From positions 372,001 to 436,000 of the forward strand of contig WGMD01000002.1 in NCBI GenBank assembly GCA_016125255.1: 64,000 nucleotides of DNA, in the 5' to 3' direction. Below the pieces are notes generated by a model. That model had not been told where the DNA came from. It ran no database searches and saw only the letters and a program-made list of their open reading frames with translations. Made by a program: the position numbers and the translations under genes. This DNA is from Planctomycetota bacterium. GTDB lineage: Bacteria; Planctomycetota; Phycisphaerae; Phycisphaerales; Zrk34. Of this stretch, positions 43,784-52,404 are shown one piece after another; within the stretch, counting starts at the first letter, position 1, and each line of letters starts with the position of its first letter.

Positions 43784-44134
43784 CAGGCGCCTCCGTTCCC
43801 TGTTCATAAGGGACGCAGGTGCGGCGCGTCAAGCGATGCGGAAGTGTCAATCGGTCCTGAGCGATTGCGTCAAAACGCGCACGGGTGTTGCGCCAATCGC
43901 GCACGGGCGCGTCGACAGAGGCGCGCGTGTGCGCAAGCGTTGATGTAAGTCCGGCAAAAGCGTCGCACCGGCATGACGCGATGGGATCGGCGGTGCGCAC
44001 GGGCGCGCCCGTGCGCGCGGAGATACGGTTGAAAAGTGCGAAATCCGTCGATGGCGCGGCAAAAACGACCGGACGGCGGCGCGGGGGAAATCGCCGGGCG
44101 CGTTCCGCGCCGGTGCGCGGCCTGGGTGAGCGCG
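43784..44134. other. gene-free GC-rich stretch with a 22-bp palindrome
   Basis: About 350 bases without a supported gene. It contains a perfect 22-base palindrome at 43995-44016 (GCGCACGGGC-GC-GCCCGTGCGC) and several partial copies of the half-site GCGCACGGG nearby (about 43877 and 43897). Similar motifs occur in the intergenic stretch at 17259-17587. Confidence 0.55.
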
Positions 44135-44167
44135 TAAAAAAACCGGGCTGATCCTCAGCCCGGTTTT
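44135..44167 (-). terminator. rho-independent terminator of fliC
   Basis: Minus strand: AAAACCGGGCTGA, 3-base loop, TCAGCCCGGTTTT followed by more T. It ends the fliW-csrA-fliC end of the flagellar series. Confidence 0.9.
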
Positions 44168-44199
44168 CTATCGATGGGGGAACCCGATGTCGGGGGCGT

Positions 44200-45678
44200 T
44201 TAGCCGCCGCGGAGCAGGGCCAGGACGTTCTGGCTGGTGCTGTTGGCCTGCGCCAGAACGCTGGTGCCGACGCTGGTGAGGACCTGAGCGCGCGTCAGCT
44301 TGGAGGTTTCCTCGGCGAAGTCGGCATCACGGATGCGCGACTCGGCGCTGGAGAGGTTCTCCAGGGAGGTCTGGAGACTGTTGACGTTGGTGTTGAGGGT
44401 GTTCTTCTCGAAGGAGCCGAGGCGGCCTCGGAAGACGGCGACCTGGGTGATGGCGGCTTCGATGATGGCGCCGGCGTCGGCGGTCTTGCCGGCGACGAGC
44501 GAGTTGGCGCCGCCGCTGACGATGGAGTTGAGGAACCCGACGACGGAGTTGCCGAGCCGGCTGGCGTTGACGGACTGGATGCCGAAGCTGATCTGCTGGC
44601 TGGTTTCGACGCTGGGCCCGAGCTGGAAGGTGGCCCCGCCGCCGGTGACGGCGAAGGTCTTGGTGCCGGCGGCGCCGGTCTTCTGAGCGAAGGCGTCGGT
44701 GAGCTGGAGTTCGAGCTTGAGGGCGGCGGTGTTGACGCGGACCTTGGTGCCGTCGCCGATGGCGAGGGTTCCGTTGACGAGGGCGAGCACGTCGGCGCCG
44801 GTGTCGCGGACGGTCGAGACGGCGCCGGCCCCGATCTTGTCGAAGGTCTGGAGGAACGAACCGCCGGTGCCGGGCACCTTGTTGACGGACACGAACTGCG
44901 AGGTGCCGAAGTCGGAGGACTCGAAGACGAGGGCGGAGAGTCCGGCGGCGGCGCCGCTGACGACGCGGGCGGTGACGCCGGTCGAATCGCTGGAGCGATT
45001 GATGGCGAAGGCGATGGCGGAGAGGCGGCTGCCGGAGGCGAGCTGGATGACGTCCGTGCCTTTATAGCCGGCGATTTCGAGGGTCACGGCCGAAGGGATC
45101 GTGACGGAGCCGGTCGAGAGGAACAGGCCGGCCTTCTGAGCGCTGGCGAGGACCTGTGTCGAGATGGGCAGACTCGAGTTGGTGCCGAAGTTGGCGGAGA
45201 AGATGTTGACATCGCTGATGGCGCTGGTGGCGACGCCGCTGGTGATGTAGTCCAGCGAGCCGTTGAGCAGTTTCAGACCGGCGAAGCTGGTCGTGTTGGC
45301 GATGCGTGTGATGGAGTCGACGGCGGAGTCGACCTGAAGCTGGTTGGCTTCGATCTCCTCCTTGCTCAAGGCGGAGTTGTTAGCCGCCTCGACCGTCAAG
45401 GCCTTGATCGAAGTGAGCAGCGAGGAGACCTCCGAGAGGGCGCCTTCGGACGTGGCGAGCACGTTCGAGGCCCGCTCGGCGTTGTTGATGGCCTGGTTGA
45501 CGCCGCTCACCTCGGCGCGGATGCGCTCGGAGATGATCAGGCCGGCCGGGTCATCGGCGCCTTTGTTGATGCGAAGCCCGGTCGATAATCGCTGCAGGCG
45601 GACCTGCAAATCATCGTTGGACTTCTTGAGGTTGGTCTGTGCGATCAGTGACGCGACATTGGTGTTGATCCTAGCCAT
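44200..45678 (-). CDS. fliC: flagellin
   Basis: 492 residues from ATG 45678 (AGGAGG 6 bases upstream, inside a hairpin). N-terminal D0/D1: MARINTNVASLIAQTNLKKS and LQRLSTGLRINKGADDPAGL. C-terminal: VFRGRLGSFEKNTLNTNVNS, then SSAESRIRDADFAEETSKLT, ending NVLALLRGG. The central region (about 170-390) holds a flagellin-IN-like segment and differs from the other flagellin. It follows csrA by 138 bases and ends at a strong terminator. Probably the main filament protein under CsrA control. Confidence 0.95.
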   Translation of the reverse strand: MARINTNVASLIAQTNLKKSNDDLQVRLQRLSTGLRINKGADDPAGLIISERIRAEVSGVNQAINNAERASNVLATSEGALSEVSSLLTSIKALTVEAANNSALSKEEIEANQLQVDSAVDSITRIANTTSFAGLKLLNGSLDYITSGVATSAISDVNIFSANFGTNSSLPISTQVLASAQKAGLFLSTGSVTIPSAVTLEIAGYKGTDVIQLASGSRLSAIAFAINRSSDSTGVTARVVSGAAAGLSALVFESSDFGTSQFVSVNKVPGTGGSFLQTFDKIGAGAVSTVRDTGADVLALVNGTLAIGDGTKVRVNTAALKLELQLTDAFAQKTGAAGTKTFAVTGGGATFQLGPSVETSQQISFGIQSVNASRLGNSVVGFLNSIVSGGANSLVAGKTADAGAIIEAAITQVAVFRGRLGSFEKNTLNTNVNSLQTSLENLSSAESRIRDADFAEETSKLTRAQVLTSVGTSVLAQANSTSQNVLALLRGG

Positions 45679-45679
45679 G

Positions 45680-45697
45680 ACAATCCTCCTTGATTGT
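45680..45697 (-). promoter_or_regulatory. CsrA-type hairpin over the fliC Shine-Dalgarno
   Basis: On the mRNA: ACAAUC-AAGGAG-GAUUGU, a 6-bp perfect stem with a hexaloop containing GGA. The loop is the Shine-Dalgarno itself, 2 bases before the AUG at 45678. This is the textbook shape of a CsrA/RsmA site (GGA in a hexaloop), lying immediately downstream of the csrA gene. Confidence 0.7.
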
Positions 45698-45816
45698 GGC
45701 TAAGGCGACGGGGCGCTTTGTTTCATGCTTCGTAGGATGCGAGGCATGGGCGTTCCGCCGCGAGGACAAGGGGTTCCCAGGGCCGCTTCGGCCCGTTCGA
45801 TACACGGTAAGTAGAC

Positions 45817-46110
45817 CTATGACTTCTGAGCGCCGCCCGTCGCCGGGCCCGAACCGTTCGGACCTTTCGGCTTCACATCGGGGCGCTGCAGCTTTTTCTG
45901 TGCACGATCCAGGTCTTCGATGTTCATGCCCTGGCTCGCTTCGCGATTCTCCCGTTTGATCGCTTCGTACACTTCCTTGCGGTGCACCGGCACCGACGAC
46001 GGGGCGGTAATGCCCAATCGCACCTTGTCCCCGCGAATGTCGACGACGGTGATCTCGATGTCGTCGCCAATCATGATCGTTTCGTCGCGCTGACGAGATA
46101 GAACCAGCAT
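45817..46110 (-). CDS. csrA: carbon storage regulator CsrA, long form
   Basis: 97 residues from ATG 46110 (AAGGAG 7 bases upstream). The first ~55 residues are the CsrA core: MLVLSRQRDETIMIGDDIEI, RGDKVRLGITAPSSVPVHRK and EVYEAIKREN, with the RNA-binding Leu4/Arg-type residues and the VPVHR segment intact. A tail of about 35 residues (REASQGMNIEDLDRAQKKLQ..., Gly/Pro/Ser-rich) is longer than in E. coli. Position between fliW and fliC, plus the hairpin at 45680, suggests that it represses flagellin translation and is held back by FliW. Confidence 0.95.
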   Translation of the reverse strand: MLVLSRQRDETIMIGDDIEITVVDIRGDKVRLGITAPSSVPVHRKEVYEAIKRENREASQGMNIEDLDRAQKKLQRPDVKPKGPNGSGPATGGAQKS

Positions 46111-46243
46111 GGCTCGGCTCCTTCCGTGGGCCTGCAAGCGGACGCCGCTCCGCGGCGCCGTGGGTGTTCGAGATGTGGGTTGCGAGTCTCAACGATGAAC
46201 CCTTTGGATCAACCGAATCTCTTGAGGGACCTGACGCTCACAC

Positions 46244-46690
46244 TTACGCCGATGCCGCCGATACCGATTCCCCAAGCTCCACCAGCACCACGCGCGTGTG
46301 GAACCGCCGATCCGAAAGCACCAACTGCTCGCCCACGCGCCGCGTCGCATGCACCACCAAGGGGCCCTGCAAGTTGCCCGTGAGCTGGTTGCCGCGCTTG
46401 TTGACGATGACGAACACCTGCGCGTCGCCGACCTGCTCGATTCCCAGCTCCGCCATCTGCTCCGCCTTGAGCGGCACGTCGTAGTCGCTCACGAACAGAC
46501 TCGGGTCCGTGACCACGAACGCCAGCTCCGGCGCTTCGATCGACTGAAGCCAGAAGAAGTAGCTCTCCTCATTGGGCTGAATCAGCACATACTGCTTGTA
46601 GCTGGAGAATCCCAGCAGGCCCTTGGGGAAGCTGATGACGCGATCGTCGTCGATCTCCACCGGTCCGAATCGAGAGGTCTGTACGAGCAT
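46244..46690 (-). CDS. fliW: flagellar assembly factor FliW
   Basis: 148 residues. Start ATG 46690 chosen (AAGGA 7 bases upstream, and MLVQTSRFGPVEI matches the family start). Landmarks: DRVISFPKGLLGFSSYKQYV, then LIQPNEESYFFWLQSIEAPE, LAFVVTDPSLFVSDYDVPL, and GNLQGPLVVHATRRVGEQLV, then LSDRRFHTR. FliW binds either flagellin or CsrA, releasing CsrA when free flagellin accumulates. Order fliW-csrA-fliC on one strand makes this partner switch explicit here. Confidence 0.95.
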   Translation of the reverse strand: MLVQTSRFGPVEIDDDRVISFPKGLLGFSSYKQYVLIQPNEESYFFWLQSIEAPELAFVVTDPSLFVSDYDVPLKAEQMAELGIEQVGDAQVFVIVNKRGNQLTGNLQGPLVVHATRRVGEQLVLSDRRFHTRVVLVELGESVSAASA

Positions 46691-46811
46691 GGGTGTGTCC
46701 TTCATGAATGCGGCCATCCATCCTGGATGAGACTCGACCACCGTGATCGAATCCGCGACATCCTGTCACCGGTTCCGGCCGAGGAACCGGCGCATTCCAG
46801 CAGTGAAACGC

Positions 46812-48725
46812 TCACTGCAAAAAGTCCAACAGGCTCAACTGCAGAATCCGCGCCCCTGCCGACAGGTTCGCCTGAAGCTGCTGCTGCAACTGCGTCAGCC
46901 GCGTGATCGCCGACGCATAGTCCGTGTCCTGAATGTTCGAGAGCAGCGACTGCGTGCTCACCTGCCGATCCGTCACGCGCGAAGTCTCGGCACTGATCTG
47001 ATTCGAACGCACGCCCGTCTTGGCGCGCTCCGTCGTGAGCTTTTCGATGTCCCCCGAAATGGCCTGACCGGCGAGCGTGAGCCCCGCCGTGTCGTCGTTG
47101 AGCAACGCATCACGCAGGGCGACGAGGTGCGTGAACACGCTCTCGCTGCGCACCTTCGCATGGTCATCGCCCGTCAATGTCGACGCCGTGCCGACGTTCT
47201 TGCGGATCCCCAGGTCCTCGGCCGCGAAGCTGTCATTGACCGCCACGACCTTAAAGTCGCTCGCGCCGCCGATGTTGTCCGTCAGCGCGATGCCGTTGCC
47301 GTCCGCCGCCAGCGAGGCCGTCACCGATCCCCCGCCCGCCGTGTTGATCGCCGCGATGACATCGCCGACGGTCGTCGCGCCGTCGAGGTTGACGAGAATG
47401 CTCGTCGAGCCGTCCGCCAGGTCGATGCGGAAATCGTCGAGCCCCGCCGCCGTTCGCACGCCCTGCCCGTTGCGGAAATCCGAAAGCTGCGTCGAACCAT
47501 TGAGACTGCGGATGCCCAAACCCGTCGCCGTCGTCCCGCCCGCGTTCTCGCCGATCGACAGGTCGATGCCGCTCACTTCGTTGACGAGGTTCAGTCCCGT
47601 GCCCGCCTCGTTGATCTCCAGCCGCACGCCGACGCCCGCCGTGTTGAACGCATTGATCAGGTCCTGCACGGTCGACGCCGTCGAAGTGTCGATGATCTTC
47701 GTCGTCGCGCCGTTGGTGATCTTCACGCCGCCGGCCAGATTCACCGCCGCGCCAAGCTGACCCAAATCCGTCAGCAGCGTCAGCTTCGGGTCCACATCGC
47801 CGCCGGCGGTCGAGCCCGCCGTCGCCGTGATGCCGACGCCCAGGTCCGCCGCCGTCGCCGCGGCGCCGCTGTCGGAGATCGTGATGGTGTTGCCCGCACC
47901 GGCGGTCAGCGTGAATCCGTTGGCGGTCACCGCCAGCGACCCCGCCGCGCCCAGCGCGTTGTTGACGAGGTTCGCCACATCGCCCAGCGTGTCCGCCGCC
48001 GACAGGTCCACATTCGTCTGCGTGCCGTTGACGTCGATCGTGATCGTGCCCAGCGTGACGCCCTTGCCGCGCGCGCCGTTGACATTCGCCAGCCGCGTCG
48101 TCGCCGTCGCATCCGGGTTCAGGTCCACCGACCCTTCGACGCGGTTTGACAAGGCCCCGAACGCATCGACGCCGTTGGAGTTGATGTCGATCGCCAGCGA
48201 GCCGGTCAGGTCATCGTTCAAGTTCTGCCGCGCCCCGACGTAGCGGTACCCGCCCAGTTCCGACACGAACGGCGTCGCGCTCGACGACTTGCCGCCGAAG
48301 AGCGACACGCCCTGATGCTCGCGGTTGGCGAGGTTGAACATTGAATCGAGGATGCCGTCGATGATCGACGCCTGCGCCTTGCGCGTCGCGGTGTCGGACC
48401 CGACGCCGATCTGGCTCGTCGCCAGCGAGGCCGCCTGCTGAAGCTGATCCGTCGCCTCGCCCAGCGCCTGATCGGTCACATCGACGATGTTGCCCGCGCG
48501 TCCGAGATTGCTCAAACGCTGGTTGAAATCCTGCAAATACTTCCGCAGCGTGGTGATCGAGCCGATCGCGCCGGGATCGTCCGACGGATTGTTGACGCGC
48601 TTGCCTGTCGACAGGGCGTTGCTCGTCTGAAGCAGCTCCACGTTCGTGCGGCGGAGATTGGACAGCATCAGGTTCGCACCCATCGAGGTGCTGACGCGTC
48701 CGAGATTGGAAGGCAGTGTCGACAT
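46812..48725 (-). CDS. flgL: hook-filament junction protein FlgL, enlarged by flagellin-IN repeats
   Basis: 637 residues, about twice the usual FlgL length. The N-terminus (NLMLSNLRRTNVELLQTSNA, LSTGKRVNNPSDDPGAIGSI) and C-terminus (AQISAETSRVTDRQVSTQ-like block, here RSNQISAETSRVTDRQVSTQ, then SLLSNIQDTDYASAITRLTQ, LQQQLQANLSAG) are normal FlgL D0/D1 parts. The insert at about 200-540 contains three related units of the type VNLDGATTVGDVIAAINTAG, DTSTASTVQDLINAFNTAGV and VDLSAADTLGDVANLVNNAL, i.e. flagellin-IN motifs. Lies directly after flgK, separated by 6 bases. Confidence 0.92.
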   Translation of the reverse strand: MSTLPSNLGRVSTSMGANLMLSNLRRTNVELLQTSNALSTGKRVNNPSDDPGAIGSITTLRKYLQDFNQRLSNLGRAGNIVDVTDQALGEATDQLQQAASLATSQIGVGSDTATRKAQASIIDGILDSMFNLANREHQGVSLFGGKSSSATPFVSELGGYRYVGARQNLNDDLTGSLAIDINSNGVDAFGALSNRVEGSVDLNPDATATTRLANVNGARGKGVTLGTITIDVNGTQTNVDLSAADTLGDVANLVNNALGAAGSLAVTANGFTLTAGAGNTITISDSGAAATAADLGVGITATAGSTAGGDVDPKLTLLTDLGQLGAAVNLAGGVKITNGATTKIIDTSTASTVQDLINAFNTAGVGVRLEINEAGTGLNLVNEVSGIDLSIGENAGGTTATGLGIRSLNGSTQLSDFRNGQGVRTAAGLDDFRIDLADGSTSILVNLDGATTVGDVIAAINTAGGGSVTASLAADGNGIALTDNIGGASDFKVVAVNDSFAAEDLGIRKNVGTASTLTGDDHAKVRSESVFTHLVALRDALLNDDTAGLTLAGQAISGDIEKLTTERAKTGVRSNQISAETSRVTDRQVSTQSLLSNIQDTDYASAITRLTQLQQQLQANLSAGARILQLSLLDFLQ

Positions 48726-48731
48726 GGTTTC

Positions 48732-50432
48732 TTACACAAGCTCCAGCAGGGTCTGCATCATCTGGTCCACCACCGAAATGAACCGGGCCGAGCCCTGAAA
48801 GGCCCGCTGAAACTGGAGCAGATTGATCGATTCCTCATCCACGTTCACGCCCGTCACCGACTGAAGCTGATTGGTCAGACTTTCATTGATCAGCGTGGTC
48901 GAGTCCACATCGTCGCCCGCCTTGGCGGTGCGGATGGCGTAGTCCTCGACGTGCTGACGCCACAGATCGCGCAGCGACTGCCCGTTTTCCGAGGCGATCG
49001 GCTGGTCGCCGAGCTTGGCGATCGCCAGCGCGGTCCCGTTGTCGCCCGCCACGTTGTTCTGCCCGACCGCCAGCAGGTTCGGCTGATTCTTCAGGGCGGC
49101 GTTGACGTTGATGTCCGCCGCGCTCGTGCCGGTGAAGAACGTGTTGATCCCCATGGCCGCCAGCAGCCCCGAGCTGTCGTCGGAGAAGCTGAATTCAAAA
49201 TCGCTGGTGCTCGAATTGATCGACAGCGAGCCGTTGGGATTGACCGTCGCGGTGATGTTGCCGACGGCATTGAGCGCCGTCGCGATGTCGTTGAGACTCG
49301 TGTCCGTCCCGATGCCGTCCAGGTCCACCGGAATCTGCACGGTCGTCGTCGCGCCCGTGTTCTTCTGCGTCACGTGAATCTGAAACGATCCGTTGACCGG
49401 GGAGAAGGGCAGATCGGCGGCGGCCGAGTTCAGCGCGGCCGTGGGGTCCAGCACGTAATTGCTGCTCGTGACCGAGGTCAGCTTCGTCGAACCCTGCCCC
49501 GACGCATGCAGCTTGTTGAGCTCGAAGATGAGGTTCTGGGCGAAATTGTCGACGACGTCGACGGCGTTGAGCACATCGTCCTGGCGCGACTTGATGAGCT
49601 GGCCCAGCGAACCGCCGCCGGGGTTGAGCGGCGTGCCGTCGGCGGTGACGCGAAGCTGAATCGTGAGCTGATCGTCATCGGACTTCACATCCAGCGACAG
49701 CCCGCGATTGACATTGCCCAGCACGACCGGCGTCGAGTTCACGAAGACGTTCAGCGCCCCGTTGGGCTGCTCGATCGTCGTCACGTCCAGGTACTGGCTC
49801 AAATCCGAAAGAACCTGATCGCGCTGATCGCGCAATGCGTTGTCCGTGCCCAATCCCTTTTCCGACAGCGCGATCTTCTGGTTCAGGTCGGCGATCTTGT
49901 CGAGCAGGCCGTTGGCGACCTTGACGTTGGAGTTGAGCGAATGATCGATCTGGTCGCGCAGATTCGTCAGTTCCGAGCGGACATCCTGAAGGTACGAAGC
50001 GATGCTCCCGCCGTTGGAGATGACCAGCGATTTGATGCCCGAATCCGACGGGCTCGACGCCAGTTCCGACCAGCTATTGAGGAAGTCGCCCAGCCGGGTG
50101 GACAGGCCCTGATCGGTCAGTTCGCCTTCGATGGACTCGATCTGCGAGAGGAGGTCCTGCTGGGTCTGCGCGGCCTGCTGATCGCTGACAGCGGCGCGGA
50201 GGCGGTTCTTGAGCGCCTCGTCGGTCTGACGGATGATCGACTGAAGGCGGGCGCCGGTGCCGATGAACGAACCGGGCGCGACTTCCTGGCTGGGTCCGGC
50301 GGCGACGACGGCGGACTGACGGCTGTAGCCGGCGGTGGCGGCGTTGGCGAGGTTGTTGCCCGTCACCTCCAGCGCCGCCTGGCTGACCGCCAGTCCCGTG
50401 CGTCCGACATGTAATGCGCCAGTGAGACTCAT
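48732..50432 (-). CDS. flgK: hook-associated protein FlgK
   Basis: 566 residues. N-terminal flagellar rod motif (VSQAALEVTGNNLANAATAG, then YSRQ) and C-terminal SVTGVNVDEESINLLQFQRA plus FQGSARFISVVDQMMQTLLE identify FlgK. The central part (about 100-480) is a divergent D2/D3 region with SLNSNVKVANGLLDKIADLN, and helical heptads typical of the family. FlgK caps the hook and starts the junction with the filament. Downstream of flgN by 10 bases, upstream of flgL. Confidence 0.95.
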   Translation of the reverse strand: MSLTGALHVGRTGLAVSQAALEVTGNNLANAATAGYSRQSAVVAAGPSQEVAPGSFIGTGARLQSIIRQTDEALKNRLRAAVSDQQAAQTQQDLLSQIESIEGELTDQGLSTRLGDFLNSWSELASSPSDSGIKSLVISNGGSIASYLQDVRSELTNLRDQIDHSLNSNVKVANGLLDKIADLNQKIALSEKGLGTDNALRDQRDQVLSDLSQYLDVTTIEQPNGALNVFVNSTPVVLGNVNRGLSLDVKSDDDQLTIQLRVTADGTPLNPGGGSLGQLIKSRQDDVLNAVDVVDNFAQNLIFELNKLHASGQGSTKLTSVTSSNYVLDPTAALNSAAADLPFSPVNGSFQIHVTQKNTGATTTVQIPVDLDGIGTDTSLNDIATALNAVGNITATVNPNGSLSINSSTSDFEFSFSDDSSGLLAAMGINTFFTGTSAADINVNAALKNQPNLLAVGQNNVAGDNGTALAIAKLGDQPIASENGQSLRDLWRQHVEDYAIRTAKAGDDVDSTTLINESLTNQLQSVTGVNVDEESINLLQFQRAFQGSARFISVVDQMMQTLLELV

Positions 50433-50442
50433 ATCGATTCCG

Positions 50443-50946
50443 TCACGCCGTCAGAGAGAAGCTGCTGACCACCGTTGCATGGGCGCCGCTCATGCCGCGC
50501 CGTCCGTACGTTCCGCTGCCTCCCACGGCCGCGGTCACCATCTGCATCACACCCGTCACGTGCCGGAGCAATCCCTCCGTCGCACGCCGGGCGATGTCGT
50601 TTTCGCGTCGAATCTGTTCGATGAGCGCCCGCAGTTTCCGGTGCATCACCAGCAGCCGGCCGCGCCGCGGTTCGCCCGCATGCTCCGCCACTTCCGAGAG
50701 CGTCATCGGCTTCGTCGACTGCGGCGCGAGCTTCTGCGTGAGCAGGCCCAATACCTGCTGGCGGCGCTTCTCAAGCTCGGCGATCTTCTGCACGCGCTCG
50801 TTCTCGTGCGCGCAACAGTCGGTGACGAGCTGCGGCTTGGCCAGACGCATCGCCTCCTGCTTGCGCTTGACGAGCAGCAGAAGCTGCTCGTGCTCGGCGA
50901 ACAGGAGCGTCATCGCGTGCTCGAACTGATCGAACCACTTATCCAT
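50443..50946 (-). CDS. flgN: FlgN-like flagellar export chaperone
   Basis: 167 residues, almost wholly alpha-helical and charged (HAMTLLFAEHEQLLLLVKRK, ENERVQKIAELEKRRQQVLG), as expected of FlgN. Family match is weak by eye. The call is supported by position directly before flgK and flgL, its usual substrates, and by length. The start overlaps the end of the rod-binding gene by 8 bases. Confidence 0.75.
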   Translation of the reverse strand: MDKWFDQFEHAMTLLFAEHEQLLLLVKRKQEAMRLAKPQLVTDCCAHENERVQKIAELEKRRQQVLGLLTQKLAPQSTKPMTLSEVAEHAGEPRRGRLLVMHRKLRALIEQIRRENDIARRATEGLLRHVTGVMQMVTAAVGGSGTYGRRGMSGAHATVVSSFSLTA

Positions 50947-51328
50947 GACGATCGACCCCCTTGCCCGCCGCGCCGGCCGCCGCCGCGATCTTCCCGCCGA
51001 ACTGGCGATAGACCGCTTCGACGAGGTTCGTGCTCACGCTGCCGGCCACCTGCTGGGCGCGAATCTGATCGAGCTGGGCGCCGAACGCGTCTTCGCCCTG
51101 CCCGCCGTGGAACAGGTCGCTCTTGAACGGATCGTTGCGCGCCATCTTGAGCATGGGCAGCACCAGCGCCATGGACACCATTTCCGTCGCCGCGTCGCGC
51201 ACCTGCTGATCGCGCGAGGCGTGCGCATTGAGCATCTCGCCGAAGCGGCCGGCCGCGTCGTTCTGCGCGGCGGCCTGCAACTGGGCGGTGTTCAAATTGT
51301 CGATGGGTCGAATCTGCATGGGGCTCAC
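50939..51328 (-). CDS. flgJ: rod-binding protein, FlgJ N-terminal domain
   Basis: 129 residues: only the rod-binding part of FlgJ, without the C-terminal muramidase. The segment MALVLPMLKMARNDPFKSDL, then FHGGQGEDAF matches the conserved FExx(L/M)xxxMR-like core of rod-binding proteins. Many bacteria split or lack the hydrolase, so another lytic enzyme must open the wall. Follows flgI with a 4-base overlap (ATG 51328, flgI stop at 51325). Confidence 0.85.
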   Translation of the reverse strand: MSPMQIRPIDNLNTAQLQAAAQNDAAGRFGEMLNAHASRDQQVRDAATEMVSMALVLPMLKMARNDPFKSDLFHGGQGEDAFGAQLDQIRAQQVAGSVSTNLVEAVYRQFGGKIAAAAGAAGKGVDRHG

Positions 51329-52398
51329 TGTTCGAGGATCAACTGGGCGTGCAGCTTCCCGCTGCGGTGAATTTCCTTGAGGATCGCGATGCGGTCTTCG
51401 GCGGGGACCTTGAGCTGGTTGAACGCGGCGAGCAGGTCGGCGAGCCGCGCCCCGCCCTGATTGGACGGGTCGATGCCAATAAACGATTTCTGATCCACCA
51501 CCGGCGCGTCGGACGTCGGCACCGGCGCGGGCGTGATCGTCGTGATCGTCAGACCCTTGTGCGAAATCACCACCGGCGAAATCTGCACGTTGTCCGTCAT
51601 GACGATCGTGCCGGTGCGCTCGTTGATCACGACACGCGCTTCGGTCCGCACCAGCTTCGGATCCACGTGAATCTCCAGCACGCGGGCGATGAACGCGCTG
51701 GGGTTCGTCCGCTCGTTGGCGGGAATCTGAATGACGATGTTCTTCTGATCCTGGGCGAAGGCGATCTGCGGCTGATCGGGGGCGATCTCGTCGTTGACGA
51801 GCGTCGTGATGGTGTTGGCCATCGGCCAGGTGGCGTTGACGGGGTCGATGACGAGCGTCATGCGTCCGAAATTGTCCATGAACTGCGCGAACACGTCGCG
51901 CGTCAGCGTGGCGCCGCCGGTCACGACGCCGACACGATCGCTGTCGGGGTTCTCGACGACGATCGGGCCGGAGGCGAAGGCGAACACCGGCGAGCCGGGC
52001 ACCGGACCCAAGAGCGGCGTCATGACAAGCTGTCCGCCCTTGAGACTCGACGCCATCGGCGCGGAAATCTGCACATCGATCCGGTCGCCTTCGCGCACGC
52101 CGCTCGACGGCAGCACGGCCGTGACATACACCACGGCGACGTTCTTGGCGTCCTTGAGTTCGGCGGCGGTGACGACCGGGTCGCCGAGACGGTTCATCAT
52201 GGCGGCGAGCCGGCGCATCGTCGTCGCCGACTTGCCCCCGTCGCCCGTGCCATTCAATCCGACGACCAGCCCCATGCCGAGGATCCGGCTCGACTCCGCG
52301 CCCTTGATACGCACCAGGTCCTGAAGCTGGACCGCGTGCACGGCCGTGCCGGCGGTCAGCGTGAGGATCAGGGTCAGGATGAAGAATCTGTTACGCAT
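51325..52398 (-). CDS. flgI: flagellar P-ring protein FlgI
   Basis: 357 residues, normal length. Signal peptide at about 1-22 (FILTLILTLTAGTAVHA). Core motifs: RIKGAESSRILGMGLVVGLN, then GTGDGGKSATTMRRLAAMM, KNVAVVYVTAVLPSS, GDRIDVQISAPMASSLKGGQ and RVVINERTGTIVMTDNVQIS. Forms the periplasmic P ring around the rod, which together with FlgH implies an outer membrane and peptidoglycan layer. Gap to flgH is 6 bases. Confidence 0.97.
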   Translation of the reverse strand: MRNRFFILTLILTLTAGTAVHAVQLQDLVRIKGAESSRILGMGLVVGLNGTGDGGKSATTMRRLAAMMNRLGDPVVTAAELKDAKNVAVVYVTAVLPSSGVREGDRIDVQISAPMASSLKGGQLVMTPLLGPVPGSPVFAFASGPIVVENPDSDRVGVVTGGATLTRDVFAQFMDNFGRMTLVIDPVNATWPMANTITTLVNDEIAPDQPQIAFAQDQKNIVIQIPANERTNPSAFIARVLEIHVDPKLVRTEARVVINERTGTIVMTDNVQISPVVISHKGLTITTITPAPVPTSDAPVVDQKSFIGIDPSNQGGARLADLLAAFNQLKVPAEDRIAILKEIHRSGKLHAQLILEQ

Positions 52399-52404
52399 CG
52401 TGCC

